Below, piece by piece: positions 1-13,500 of a stretch of 64,000 nucleotides of DNA (the first letter of the stretch is position 1; every line of letters starts with the position of its first letter). Source of the stretch: Steinernema hermaphroditum (taxonomy: Eukaryota; Nematoda; Chromadorea; Rhabditida; Steinernematidae); contig CM059623.1 of NCBI GenBank assembly GCA_030435675.1, positions 5,668,012 to 5,732,011 on the forward strand, in the 5' to 3' direction. The translations under genes and the position numbers were made by a program. The notes beneath the pieces were generated by a model. It searched no databases, had not been told where the DNA came from, and saw only the letters and a program-made list of their open reading frames with translations.

Positions 1-3000
1 AAGGGCTGGAGGCCCGACTCGAGGCAAGAGAGGAAGGTCTGCGCGTGCTGACCCGGGGGGAAGTGGAGCGGAGGGTGCTGCACGCCATCGGTGTCCACGA
101 AGACGACGCTGACGACGGCGTCCTCGGCCGGCGCGCTCTGGTGCAGGTGGATGTAGATGATGTCCGCCACGGGCAGGTTGATTGCGTGGCGCCACAGGAA
201 GTGGTTGTCGCACTTGCGGAGGCTCGGAGACGCCGCCGACGACGGCTGTGAGCTGAAACGGCAAGTTCACGTGGAGGTACGGTATGTCCCAGGGGGCTCC
301 TCTTTCCATAATACATTCATCTATCTCTTATTCACGTGTTTTCATTGCCGCCGTCACTTATTGTCGAAAACAGAGTCCCTTCCTCTCGTTCCGAAGAGGG
401 CTGCCTAGCGAAGGAGCAACCGTCTTCTTGTGCCTACCTGGAGTGCATGAGCTGGTTGGGGGTCCACTTGATGGTGAGGGCGCCCGTGTTGGCCTGGTGC
501 AGGGAGAGGTAGCCCTTGGTGGGAGTGGGCATGTCGGGCGAGAGGACGACGCCGACGTTGTTCTTGCCGTAGAGGAGCGAGGAGCGGATGTTCTGGTGGA
601 GCGCGGAGACGTGCTCCCGCGAGATGGCCACCGGGGGACCCGAGATGTCGGCGCTCCGGATGACGCTGTTCCCTCGGCGCATCACCTGAACGGGTCTCGT
701 TTTCGATCCCAACCTCCCAGGTGGCCCAGGTAATTTCTGATTTCCACTCTAGATTCGTATTTGTCGTCTCCGAAGAGCGCCGTTAGGCAAAAACAGCGAT
801 TACTCGAAAGAGCCGCTGAGTCACTCTGAGGGGAAACACAACCCATCAAAGCCAGGCTCTCTTCTGGAGAGGTGCAGACTTAATCTGCTCCTCATCATGT
901 TGCCGAACAAACAGGCCAGAAAAGCGTTTTGTCGCCAATCCCCGCGGGACCGGGGTGCATAACGACTCACTCACCGACAGGGAGGGCCTCTTCGGCGACG
1001 GCGAAGGGATGCTGGCGGAGGAGTGGATGCGGTGGCGCTGCACGAGTTCGTCGGCCGTCGGGTCGCTCCAGCCGTTTTCCACCGTTCGCAGCATACTGTA
1101 GTCGAGGGCACACGGTCCGACTGAAAGCGCCGAGTCAGTGGAGGGGCGCGCACGCATAAATGTCATCGGAGCCCTTTGGCCCGAGGACGCCGATGTCGGA
1201 GATCAATAGCACGCGCCGCGGCGCCAAATTCAGCCCTCCGGACGGCGGCGAAGTGAGCGACAAGTGGCCTCGCGGGAGGACAAGAAGGAGAGGTGTTCTC
1301 ATTACCCCCCTGATTGCACACTAACTCGAGGGGGATCTGTGCGGGACCACGGGGCAGAGCTTCCGCTGTGAGGCCATCTTGTTGTGACATGATGTGTCAG
1401 AAACAGAAGCGGCGCCTCTCTGGAAGGGCTCGAAGGGTCAGAAGATCGAAGGTCAGAAATGGTTAGGCGCTGACGCGGCTTTCCTGGGAAGGACGTTCTA
1501 CCGTAAAAGGTCCTGGACAGAGCTCGCTTTCTCTACCTTCTAGTGACGACAGAGTGGTCGTTCTCTGGGTAACTCTGGGGAAGGTGACAATTAGCCTCTT
1601 CTCAAACTAAGAGTCAAAAGTGCTAATTAGCCCGTAGGGTAATGATGGAGTGGGGGTACTGTAGAACAGGACTCGGAAAAACGGATGGGAAAAACATACA
1701 TATGCTTGTTTTGAGCGACTCGATAATACATTTCCGCATGTGCCTGCCGGGGTACGGTAGCCTGATTGAGGGGAATGTGGGAAAGTGGCTGGAAGAGGTG
1801 CCGAGAATCGCCACTGACTCTGCGACGGATACTGCGAATTCCGCGTTTAACGACGCGCGAAGATCGAGAGATTTCTCTCTCTGGGTACAGTAGGGCGTCT
1901 CTTCCGATCTCAGAAGGCACATAAGACGCATTCTAGAGATAAGTGGATCACAAAAAGGTCTAACATGCGTGCACAGATCTGCACAGCAGGTCTACAAGAG
2001 ACGGAGAAGAAGGCGAAGAAAGGAAAGCGACGCCGGGAATCTTTGTTTTGTCTTGTGTCGGCGCGGATTAGGTTGTTTTCGTCGGCGTCGGTGGCGCGTC
2101 ATTAAATGGATTCGCGCGATTTGGAACTCGCGATTAATCGTTCGCTTTCGCGGCATTCGGATCGCTGCGTGTGGTCCGTGGAACGTGTAATCTGAAGTCC
2201 TCAAGGACATAGAAGTGACGCCAGAGCCTACAAAAGACTCCTTTCTGTGGGGCAGGGATGTGATTTAAGGGCTCAGGTCCTCTAGGACTGCACCTGAACT
2301 TAAGCCGAAAGTGCCCACGTCTGCACAGAATCGGTCCTGCAACGCACGAGTCCAAAGTCCTCGGGACCTTAAAGGAGTCTTCGCGGCAGGACCCCTAGAA
2401 CTCGAGCCTAATTGCCGTCGATGGACTCGTTAACCGCCTCGCCGCTCACCGCCTAAAACGGCGCTCCACACGACCCCACAGACACAAACAAACGCAAAGC
2501 GCCGAGGCCTCGGTGCCGTCGGCGACGACTGTTAATTAACGCTAATATTGATTCTGTCGTGGCGGGACGCGACGTGCAAAAAGCGCGCGGAGAGGCGCCT
2601 AATGAGATTTGGAAACGCCTGAGGGCTCCCGACACGATAGGCGGGACTCACCCAGCATCGCGGCGATCATTCCGCCCTTCACCGGGTCCACAATCAGCGC
2701 GTCCTTCTCGTAGAAGCGGCGACAGCTGAAAAGAGGAGGTTAGGGAAGGAAAGGTGGGGGCAGAGGATGGTTACTGTAGGTGTGGACAGTGTCTCTTTTG
2801 TTTTTCTTCGGATTCGGGGAATTATTTCTGATTTATTTATGGGAAAATCGGAAAGTAAACAGCGGCTGGGAAACTCCGAAAGTGGATATCTTGGGGAGGG
2901 GGTAAACACGTTTCGTCACCAGCGATCACTAAGGAGCTTCCGTTTTTGTGCAGAAAATGTGGAGAAGAAGGATCTCCTTCTCGAAAGGAACTCCAATTTT

Positions 3001-4571
3001 GAGCTAAAGACATTCAAGGGCACTCTATAAGTGCATACCCCTTGTTGAGATGAGCTTCTCATCTCAAGTATACATACACGTGGAGAGGATGCTTCACTGG
3101 CGACCAATACTCACTTCAAATTCTTGATGACAATTTGATGCCGAAACTCCGTTCTAGAGGCTGAGTTTTGGATGCCAGACACGTGGATTAATCTTCTATG
3201 CTCTGGCCTATCCTAGGTGATCCACATGATGGCCTGAGAGTGTGAATGTCAAAGGGGGCCTAGAATTAGGGAGTGACGAGTCGATTGGTGTCCCCAGACT
3301 CCCCACATCGAAGCCTCCCTCGACTCTGTTCCTCTTTGGGCATGAAATCAAAGGCCTCCTTTTGTGTTCCTCGTTGTTAGGCCTAACCTCGTTGGGGGCT
3401 TTCAGGCAAATCGGATTAAGACTCACTGATGAGTGGAGAAGATAAAGTCGAGGATGACACAGAGGATCTTCTCCTGCAACGCGATTCTGATCCAGAGGAC
3501 GTCTGTTTCTGTCGTCCTGAAAGATTCCTTCAAGGAGCCGTCCCTTCCCGGCACTTACAGCTGTTCCTGTTTGGCCTGGGTCAGCTGGAGTACGGTAGCC
3601 CCGGCGGCGCAGTGCTTAGAGAGGCTGTGGAGGAGGGCGAACGTGGAACGGCCCCCGAAGAGGCCCAGAAGACGGCGCTTCAACCCGTCCAGAAGGCAGT
3701 TTTCGACGGCATCTGACGCAGGTTACGGTAGAAGGGCAGGGGAGGGGACACCTACGGCAGAGAGCGGTGACCGAAGACGAGTGGACGTAGACGGATCGGC
3801 CGTTTGCTGACTCTTCCATGATGCGTTTTACCTGAATGGAGATACGGTAGGGGAGATGGTGAGGCTCAGAGGGTCGGTCTAGTTGGATCTGCCATAGACC
3901 CGTAAACTACCGTAGCCCTCGGGGATAGATCACCTCCACTGTTCGTCTCTCGAGAGGACATCTAACTTCTAAAAGCTCTGCAGATCTGTTCGGGACCCGA
4001 TTCGGTCATGAATTATGCATGTACTATGCTCACTGGAGGTGCAGGAGTAGTACGGTTCGAGGGACAGAATCGAATTACCCCAGTTGCGCTCCCCTAACAG
4101 GGCGCCTCCGACGCCTCATCCGTGTGGCGCTTCCAGAAGATCGCAGCTGCGACCGAATTAGACCAATTAGCCGTGCGCCTAATCGACTTTCGCACATTCT
4201 TGTCGCGCTTCCGTTCCACACAAACATGCATGATACGACTCTGAGTGGAGGTCTTCTTGGCCCAGGAAGGATGCAACCCATGCAGAAAAGCGGCCCCCTC
4301 ACAGCCCTAGGACGTACCTGTTTCTTGAGGTCGGCGACGAGGTTCCCCTTCTTGAGTTCGGAGCCCTCGGGCGCCGGGTCGCTGGCGGTGGACTCGATGG
4401 AGATGACGGAACCATGGCGCGTCTTCCGCTCCAGCGTCACCGTCCCGTTACTGTACTCCCTCTCCAGGGCGCCGTCGCTCGTCTTCCGCTCCCTGAGCAC
4501 CACCCGGTCGGCGCACTGTTCGTTGTGGGACACCTGGCGACGCGGCAGGAGCTGCAGCATGTCTGAGGGTC
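1..4571 (-). CDS. tbc-8: SGSM/RUTBC-type RUN-TBC Rab regulator, 5' part (tbc-8-like)
   Basis: Partial gene; the TBC domain lies beyond the left edge. Exons in transcript order: 4571-4318, 3831-3756, 3712-3559, 3516-3427, 2725-2652, 1120-975, 685-438, 252-<1. All phases join cleanly. The likely start ATG is 4560-4558, inside the first listed exon, giving an N-terminal extension before the RUN domain. The RUN domain is recognised from pieces such as VKRIMEES, AVENCLLDGLKRR, LWIRIALQEKIL, FYEKDALIVDP, VGPCALDYS and DPTADELVQRHRIHSS. The next exons hold the SGSM Rab-binding PH-like region (KGYLSLHQ, LTIKWTPNQLMHS, VADIIYIHLHQ). The human relatives SGSM1/2 bind Rabs and act as Rab GAPs; C. elegans TBC-8 acts in dense-core vesicle maturation. 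Introns here are 43 to 1,531 nt, far longer on average than in the neighbouring genes. Family assignment is firm; whether further 5' exons lie upstream is unknown. Confidence 0.85.
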
Positions 4572-7500
4572 CTGGAATGAGCGAGGGTCGAAAAGAGAAA
4601 AACAGAGCAAAGTAGAGAAGCGGACGTGTTTTCGGGATTCGGGGGAAGGAAGTCGACGCACAGACGGGGACGATTACGTCTGCGCCGATTCGACCGTTCG
4701 CGGAGTGGAGGAAACGCCGCCGCAATTTGCGGAGGGACGGCACGACGCCGTTTAGGCATGCCCCGGACGGAGGGCCGCCAGGCGTGTTGCCTGTTCTGTC
4801 GGAGTAGCATCAAAACAGACACCGATTAGGCGCCTTTGGCCGCGGACGGAATCTGTTTGCACGCTGAAGGGATACGGTATCGCATGCAGAAGCGGAAGGG
4901 AAAGTCTACCGTACCTACCGAGGAGCCAACAGAGGTACATTCTGAACTCAGAGGGTCGACTGAACGGTCCTCTTTGTGCATCTCTTTTGGTCCCTCTGGA
5001 CCGGAAGTCGATTTGGTATTCAAATCGGCGGTTCGTTCAGCTCTGGAGGCGCCAGCGGGGGCAGATGATAAGCAAAGTCATGTGCCGATCGGTGCACGCG
5101 GAAGTACGGTACCGAAATGTAGCAACACGGACCGGTTTTTGACTTCCACATGTGGTTAGGGGTCCCAGAAATGGTGCATTTCTATCAGAAAGGAGCTCCG
5201 ACGGGGTGACTGCAAGAAACAAAAGGAGTGCATCCCCCTACAAACAGGCCTAAAGCGTCGTTTTCTTCTGCAGATCTGCGGCGCTCTCTATTCATGGCGC
5301 CGATAAACAAAAACACTCGTAATCCGGTCCCATAAGGAAGTGTCCCTGCGCTCGAGACTCATAATCCCCAAAGAAGCACAAAGTGCCCGTGGACACATCA
5401 TATCAGATCCCTCGAGGAGACCGAGGAGGGATTCACGTCACGGGACAAGAAGGTGTCCATCGGTCAAACACTAAATTTGGATCGAGCAGCTAATTGTAAT
5501 GTTAATGAGCACGAAAGGGTCCCGAGGGGTCCTGCAACGAAGACTAAACGGCCGTTAGGGTGTGAAATTTGAAGGAGTTGAATGGGAGGGGTGGAATGTC
5601 TCCCTGGAAGATGGATCCAGAGATGCGACTTTAGAACCTGAATCCGTCCAGGACCCAAAGAGACGACGAAACCGCCCTAAAAGCTCGCTAGCCTCTCGGC
5701 CGTTAGGGCTAATCGGTGCACGTGGCGTTCACTTCGACGCAATTTCGACGGCAATTACGCGGAGAAATGTTTCGCGACGTCAGCGGACAGCTGCTTTTGG
5801 GGACCTTTTGGCGACCCGGCCCCCGAGCAGAGGAGGGAACAGGCCTGTGCAGAGGTCGGAGATGTCTCAGGCATGTCGTCTGAAGACGTAAGGAGCAAGA
5901 CAAGTTCTGGGAGTGTAGTTCGATGGAACAGGAGTGTCCGAGTATAAAGGCGCTGTTTAGTAGTGGCACGTAGGTCGCGAGAATCACGCAAAGGCACTAC
6001 AAGAAGGTCTACTTGTTCTTGTAAAGTTGCATTCGATGTAGTTCGCGTGGGTTTAGTCTCTTTCGTGGCCTACGAATGACACAAAAGGCGTCAAGAAGCA
6101 CTCAACTCGACACAGGTAGGGTGTTGTTGTTTATCTTCGCAGCCTCCTTCCCTCCTAGGAAGACTCTGCTCGGGACAAAGCCCCATGGCGTCCCACGCGG
6201 CCCTAGAAGTTGCACCTGCTCGAGCGAGTGTAGTTCGTTCCAGGCAACGTTTCTCTGTTTACAAACAGAAGAAGGGCAAACCTAAAAACAGTGCTTCTGA
6301 CTCAGAGACCATTAAGGGTCGTCAGGGCCCACGTGCCCGCACTCAGGGCGCTATTTTCGGACTCCCGAAATGGGATTTAGGACTCATTTGAGACGTTTCA
6401 TGCAAAAACAAACTTTACAGTACTCCTCCTAGCTCTCCCTTCCGACACAGGAAGACTCCTTCTTGTGCAGATCCTTCGAAATCGAAGGCTAATTACAGTA
6501 ATCAGGGATAAATAGATGTTTCCAAGTCGGAAACCTTCAGGGAAAAGACGCGAGCTTTGAGTCTCAGAGAGGCCATTCGAGGCACCCCTTCCCACAACAA
6601 GTCACCCTCGGAAAGTCCGAAGGCGCCGCCCTAGAGAGGGTGATTCGAGGGAACTGCCCTTCTTCGGATCCGATCTCTTCGGGACCCCGTGGAGGGCGAG
6701 CGAGGTGGCCGGGAGAGGTGAGTGCCTAAGAGCCAATCAAAGGTACAAATTGAGAAAAGGTAAACAACCTATTATCCCGAGAAACGAGTGGAGTGCACGC
6801 GGAAAATGCGTGGTTTGAATGGAATGTTTCGCTGTTTTGACTGGACCTCGAAGTCACAGGCCTAACCCACTTACAGGTCGGTCTGTTCGGGTCAAGAAGA
6901 GGTCAGGCCCTTTTGTGCCTGTAAAGTGGAGGCGTCGACGGACAACTCCGACGGACACAAAGCAGAGCAGGCCTAGGAGTGGGCTAAGTGTTGTTCCGTT
7001 TTCAGAATCTTTGGACTCCTTGGATGGTGACGTCGCGGATTAGTTGACTCAGCGGATTCGGTCGGAAGTGAGTGGCAAAGCTGCTCGAAAAACACAGAGT
7101 GGCGTCAGTTAGAGCCCTTTTTAGGGGTGTGTCGCTGGGAGGGGCTCGATTATTCCAATCCAATATAAACGAGCAATTGCAAAGAAAATCGAATGATTTA
7201 TTCAAATTCGAAAATGTTGTGCAAAAATTTGATTAGTTTTGCGAAAGCGATTTATGATCCACACACACAGAGGTGCATTGGAGGAAAGAGGCATTCGGAA
7301 GCCTTCTTTTCGATGAGTTCTAGAGGAAGCAGAGTATAAGAACTTTTACTTCTGAATCGACTTTTCCTTTTACACTTGGAGTCCTTGGAGTCCGGATTGG
7401 CACAGATAGTGCTGTCGTACGATCAGTTCTCTCCTCGAGACTCACACGAATGCAGGCTGGTTGTAAAAGGGCATCTAGACAGAAGACTACAATGTCATTT

Positions 7501-10500
7501 CAGTGAGCATCCTAAGTGAGAGCAGTCGGAAAACGAATGAAACGCTCGGATGTTCAGTGAAAAGACGTTGCAGACTTCTGTCTATATAGGGCGACATGGA
7601 TTGTCTACAAAAGGATATGTCTCGTCTGCCCTAACGAGCCTTCAGTCAGAGGAACGCTCTTGAGCCTTCATTAGCTTAAAATGTCAAACGTCTCTTTTAG
7701 GGATGGCTTTCAATTCACGATATAAACGACATCTTCTAGAGAATTACTTCTGAACTTCCTAGGTAGCTTACAAGTCTGTTTGTTTAAGGTGAAGGCCGTA
7801 GATGCGACATAGATGAAAATGTAATCTGAATGAATCTCGAACGCTGAAGGCTATTTACGACCTCAAGAAGCGGAGTCACACGGAGGGAATCGAGAACTTT
7901 GGACTTGAGGAGGTCACTAGAAATCCATTTCCTCGATCTCATTATCTGCAAAGAATATTTCTGATCTTTTTTTAATCGAATTTGTCGAAAACGCGATTAG
8001 AGTCCACAAGAAGCGGACTTCTCGGTGGCTCTGCGCATGCGTAATCGAAACGAAATGTTAGACTACAAACGGAGAAATGTTTCGCGAAAAACAGAAATGT
8101 TTGAAGTGTGAGCAACTGAAAACAAAAGTGTAAGTGAGTCATGAAGGTCGGAGTTCCTGGAAGGGGCGCTGGCCGGGAAGAGCAAACAAGGGAGTGGACT
8201 TTGTACGGGAATGCTCTGGCCAAAGACATCTCCCCGAAAGAGGAAAGGAGGGGTCATGTGTGGGGTTAGATGGGCCATCTGGCCTCATCTCTCAGAAGTT
8301 GATCCATGGGATCCACAGAGTCAGGTAGGCGCAAAGTACCTCTTGCAAAGTTTCTGAGTGCACTTTTTCGCCGTTTCCTTGCAAGAAGCTTCGAAATTCC
8401 CCACAATTTCCCAATCGAACATAACGATTCCATCATTTTGACGAGATTAGAGCGCTTTTTGAGTCAGGAGCCAGAAAGAAGACGGATATGATCCCAGAAG
8501 GTCTTCCGCGTCCCCTAGAAATGGAGACGCAATGGACTCTGTGAACGGCAAACAGAGCGTCGCACGCCTAAAAGGGTCAATTTCCATTCGAAATTGGGGG
8601 CCGAATGCTTTGGAGGAGTCGATTGCACTCCCGAAGGAAGTCTTCTCCAGAGCACCTCTCGCGCACACCTTTCCACCACAGGAGCCTCCTCAACTCAAGA
8701 GGACGAGTGAAGGTGTCTGAGGGAGCCGTTTGGAGGTTGAACTTTGGGGGGAGGTGTGGCCATCAGAGATAAGTCCCACGGAGCAAACAATAAGCAATGA
8801 ATAGCTCTCTTCAGTCATCGTCCACCGGCTGATTACGGTGGCAAGAATGCAGAGAGTGCCATTTGGTCTTTCGGCCCAAAAGACTTTCGACGGCGCAATT
8901 AGACTTTAGTTTGACACGTGTGCGAAGTGTTTTTGGGGAGATTCCGGGAAACGCCGTCCGCGGATGTCAGAAGTCATCTGATGACAGCATCGGTAATTGA
9001 GGGCGAACAAGAAGAAGGACAGACGGAAGAAGCCGGTCCCGAGGAAGTTCTCCTCGACTCCAGGGACTCGGCCGCATCCCGAACAACAAGGAGGAGGAAG
9101 TGGGTCAGCTCCTCGAGAGGAGCCGACGGACACGCATAGCCAATGCCCCGAGAGGAATTCGAAGTGCAACGGTGCAAGACTCCAAAACGGATCGAGTGTC
9201 TCGGATTCGATCTCCGATGCCTTTGAATATTAGAGATACTCCTTAGGAACTGTGGATACAGGGACCAAGAAGTGATCCAGTGGTTCCTTCTCCAGGAGTT
9301 TGAAGGCCACGTTTGTGAGCGTACTTTCCCACAGTACTTAGCAAACGAACTTTTGTTTGCAAAATCTCCGCGTTCTCATCTAGTGCGTCTACGTGCACAT
9401 CTGAAATGCGCATAATCTTAGCCTTTTGGTGAGAGTCAAAACATCGCTGGGTACGATAAAAAGACAGGAAGTCCTTTTGGGGTCCCAGAACACCCCAATC
9501 TGGCCACAAAGGATCGTCTTCTGCAGCGGGAGTGGGCGACGGACTTCGGTCGGATTGCCGGGGATATGTTGCAAATTCGCAAATTGGACGTCGGCGACGT
9601 CAGCGGACGGCTAATGCACAGGCCGAACGGCGTCCCCGGGGAGCTCGTTCGGAGTAAACAGGTTCAGCAATTGGGTAAAGGGGCCGAAGAAGGAGAGGAG
9701 CTTCGGAGGCCGAAAGTGAGCGAAGACAAAAGAACTGTTTACGCCTTCTTGATGCGGCTACTGTTTCGGAAAAGAGGCTTTGTTCGAGGGAAGGAGGCCG
9801 GCCGAGAGAGACACAAAACAGCTGTCCAAGGCCAGAAGTTCCAAAATCAGTTCTTTCGCGTTGTGCTCTTTTGCGCCAAAACGCGAAAGAACTGAAGGGA
9901 ATCACTCAGAAGGACAGATACTGTAGAGTCTAAGGAACGGGCCGAGTTGAAAGAACGCGACCAAAGAGACCACACGAAGGGCTTCGGAGGAGATCGGATA
10001 GCCATCTTGAGCTTCTTCATTCTCCTTGTGACGGTGACGTAAACGTGACAGGCGAGGGTGTGATTTCCTCGTTTGATTCACAAATAGGATAAATTTCGTC
10101 CAATCTAGTCAATCTCAATCTCTGGGGACAGAACTAGAGGCGATGAAACCAAAGATTGGCTGAAAGACGGTCACTGTTCGACCTCAAAAGTGTCCTCTGG
10201 AGGGAAACATGGCGAAGATGACCGTGTAGGTGGTACAAGCACAAGCTCACTCACCTAATTACCGCGCTTCAATCGAAAACAAACTGAAGACGAACTGAGT
10301 GAATCACTATGACCTACCTAAAAGCCGCAGGAAGAACACGGCGTCTTCTACGACGGAATCGAGGAGAAAAAGGAGTCTTTCATCTGCAGCCTTCGAGAGA
10401 ACTCGGATGTGACACACTAAGTGGCTACGGGAGAACAAAGAATGGTGGGAGCGCCGGGGGAACAAAACAACGTACTGGTGGAAAAGTGAGCAAGAAGGAA

Positions 10501-13500
10501 TCCAATTTCGGACTATAAAAGAGCCTTCTTGTGGCGATGGATCCAAATCTACATCCACAGATCGTCAAACTAGAGGGTCGAATAAGAAGATTTAGAAGAA
10601 AGCATGCTTGAATCGGTCCTCATTTCGAATAAACTCTTTGAAAGAGGTCTCTAGAACCGAAAACGAACACTCCTCGTCATCTCTTCTCCAATTGATCCCG
10701 ACGAGGTGGAACGTCTCTGCGCAGGAGGGGCTGAGTTGGTGTTGTGTCCGTTTTTCTGACTTTGCACAAATAATGCATAGTGAAAACAGGAACGTTCAGA
10801 GGCGCCACGAGGGCCAGAAAACAGAAACCCCAAACAACGCATCGCGTATGCGCGTTGACATCACGGGGCTCATGAATCTTTGATGGGAAAACAAGGCGCG
10901 GCGGAAGGAGATTGACGGCCCGGCTGCGGGCAAGTGAATAGGAATAGAGGAGACGCTCATCCCACGAGGTCGAACACGAGGACAGGACGCGATTTAGAGG
11001 GCGTCTGGGAGGGAGGAGGATGGTGAGTGGTCAGCCAGATTCTTCCAAAGACCATGACCATCTGGAGTGAGGAGATTGAGTGCTCATTGAGAGGAGTCCT
11101 CTGGAGGAGTCGTGCTTCCAGACGATACAAAAGCGAACGTCGTGACGGGAGAGTCCTTCGATTAGGTTCTCCACGTCTACACGATTAGACTTAAGACGCC
11201 ATTTGTCGGACCCTCCTAACCGCATTTGGGTAATTGTGTTTGTGGCACTCGGAGATCGAGAGCACAGAAGATATGCGGTGAGTCTTTAATTGCCTCAGAG
11301 ATGCTGAGGGTGGAATTGGCCTTCTTGGACCAGCCCCACCGAGGATGCGCGTCTTGGACATGCCTGGCGACGTCCACCTTTACAGTCAGTTAAGCGGATC
11401 TGGAAGTCTGTTTGTAGTCCCGGTGACCTGAATGCTGTTTACAGAAAATGATTCCCGGAGGCGATTTGGGAGATTCAGAGAAAACGTTTGTTTTGAAAAG
11501 AGCAAAGTTTCCGAAGGCACAGAAAAGAGAACAAAACAGTGGATCGAGTCAAGAGTCAGCCTTTAGGGCCAAGAAGGTGCCTGCCCCTGTAGCTCGAGGA
11601 GTCGTCATTTCCGTCCTTTTTGCCAAAACAGATTAAGTTCCAGCGTGAATAGAGCTTCCTTCTTAAGCCGTCAAAGTGCGCCGATTGGAAAAGGGAGAGG
11701 CTGAAGAAGAAGTTCATAGGTTCGGTCGCCAGAGACTACAATGAGCGCACAGAGGTGACCCCTGCGATCACGAAACCTCCGCCTTTTCGAGAATCTCCTC
11801 CCTTCGGCCGATTTTCCGCGCCACCTGCAGCGCACTTCGCGATGACTCCATTAGGGAGTGAACGGCGCCTTTTAGGCCGCTCGGGCCGAAGGGAAAACAC
11901 GGAGTTCGCACTTCGCCGCAAATCACTTCGCAGTGTTGTTTTTCTGTTCTCCGGAGGGCGTCGGGGCGCCCGAGGGGCGCACTTTTGACAGAAAAGGGGA
12001 GATGCTCCGAGAAGGGCTTAGGGAGGGCCGAGGAAATGGCAGAAGGAGCGACCGAGATTAGGAAATAGTGCCGAAAGAGAAAACAGCAGCAGTAAGCGAT
12101 GAATCTGGGAATCAGAGGTCCAGAAATGATGTCACAGGGGCATGGCGAAGAAGGGAATCCATGTGACGGTCAGATTCCTCTTCCTGGGCAGCTCCCGAAG
12201 AATCTCTTCTTCGCTAATGGAAGACCGGGTCGTCCCGACCTATCTCTGGAGATGTCGTCAGTTCCTAAACATTAAGTAGCTTCCGGTCCAAACAAAATAT
12301 GGAAGCTTTCCCCTCAGGAAACGCCCTCAAAGTGCCAAAAGAAGGGCTTCATCTCAGTCGTTGTTTGCACGCCTAACACGTTTCTGAGTTTCCCTAAAAC
12401 TACAAACGGACTGTACCCTATCACGTGGCTACAGTATCCTTATCCAGGGACAACGGTTCCCTCCCCGGATAAAATACTGCGTGTGGTCCAGTAGGTGCCG
12501 GAACAAGGATGTCCCCGAGATGCATTTTGATGGGAATCCGGGGCGATCGATGCGTTCCCAAAGGTGTCGCGGGAAGAAGAAGGGCAACGGAGAGCGTACT
12601 GAGCGCGGGAGGGTCGTCAAAACAGATGCGAAAACACTTCTCGCCGGAGTTGTGCCGAGGTGACGTGTGATGTCCGAGAAGTAGGGAAAAGAGACGGACA
12701 AAGGAAGGACTTCCGCCGGAGGAAAACAAGGAAGGAGCCTGGCCGGGGCCAATGGATGGGATTGGAGGCGCCTTTTAGGGAGATGACTTTCCCGGAACGA
12801 TCCGAATCGAAGTGTTCAATTGGCCTCGTTTGGGGCACTTCCACAGAAAGTGCACTGGCCAAGAAGGTCAAGGTGGATCTGGCCTCTAAGTGGATGTCCT
12901 GCAGGAGGTCCAGGAATGCAAGGAAACTAATCTCGGGAGCTGGGCAGATCTGCAGCGACACAAAACGGGCTCGACGTGCACAAGAATACGCACCTCATGG
13001 GCACAGCGGCCACGGCGACACCTCTCCACGTCATGCGGAGGACAAACATAGCAAATAGAAAACAAACGGCGGATAATCCGCATCGGACGATTTCTGGTGG
13101 CGCGCAGAGAAAGGGCTTCCGGGCCCACAAGTCGGACTCCCGATGCACGGAAGACTCACAAGGACGATCCGACGACGATGTCGGTGAACAGTCGCCACAA
13201 GGGCTCTCGGATTAATGAGGGTTTACCGTCGCCGTAATGAGAAGTGGAAGATGAATGTGTGGCCGATAAACAAGAAAGACAATGCCGCTAAAATTAGCCC
13301 TAATTGATGTAGCCGTGAGGGGGTGAGGGGCGCCAAATGGCACATCAACCGGAAAAGAGGCTGTGGGTGTAAGCTTCCCCTGACCCCTCACCCCCTAGTG
13401 GAAAGGTGGCGTCCTCTTCACACTCGCCAATCTTATAACTAAGAATAACTCTTAATTATAACTCTTAATTAATTCCGGGGCCGAGTTCCGATTCCCGGAA

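Noticed and set aside
284..733. Plus-strand open frame of 149 codons over the tbc-8 exon
   Set aside because: It is the complement of a real minus-strand exon with SGSM motifs. The plus frame has no family resemblance.
4448..4822. Arg/Pro-rich frames overlapping the first tbc-8 exon
   Set aside because: Composition is that of alternate frames of GC-rich coding DNA; the frame carrying VADLKKQ joins the RUN exons in phase.
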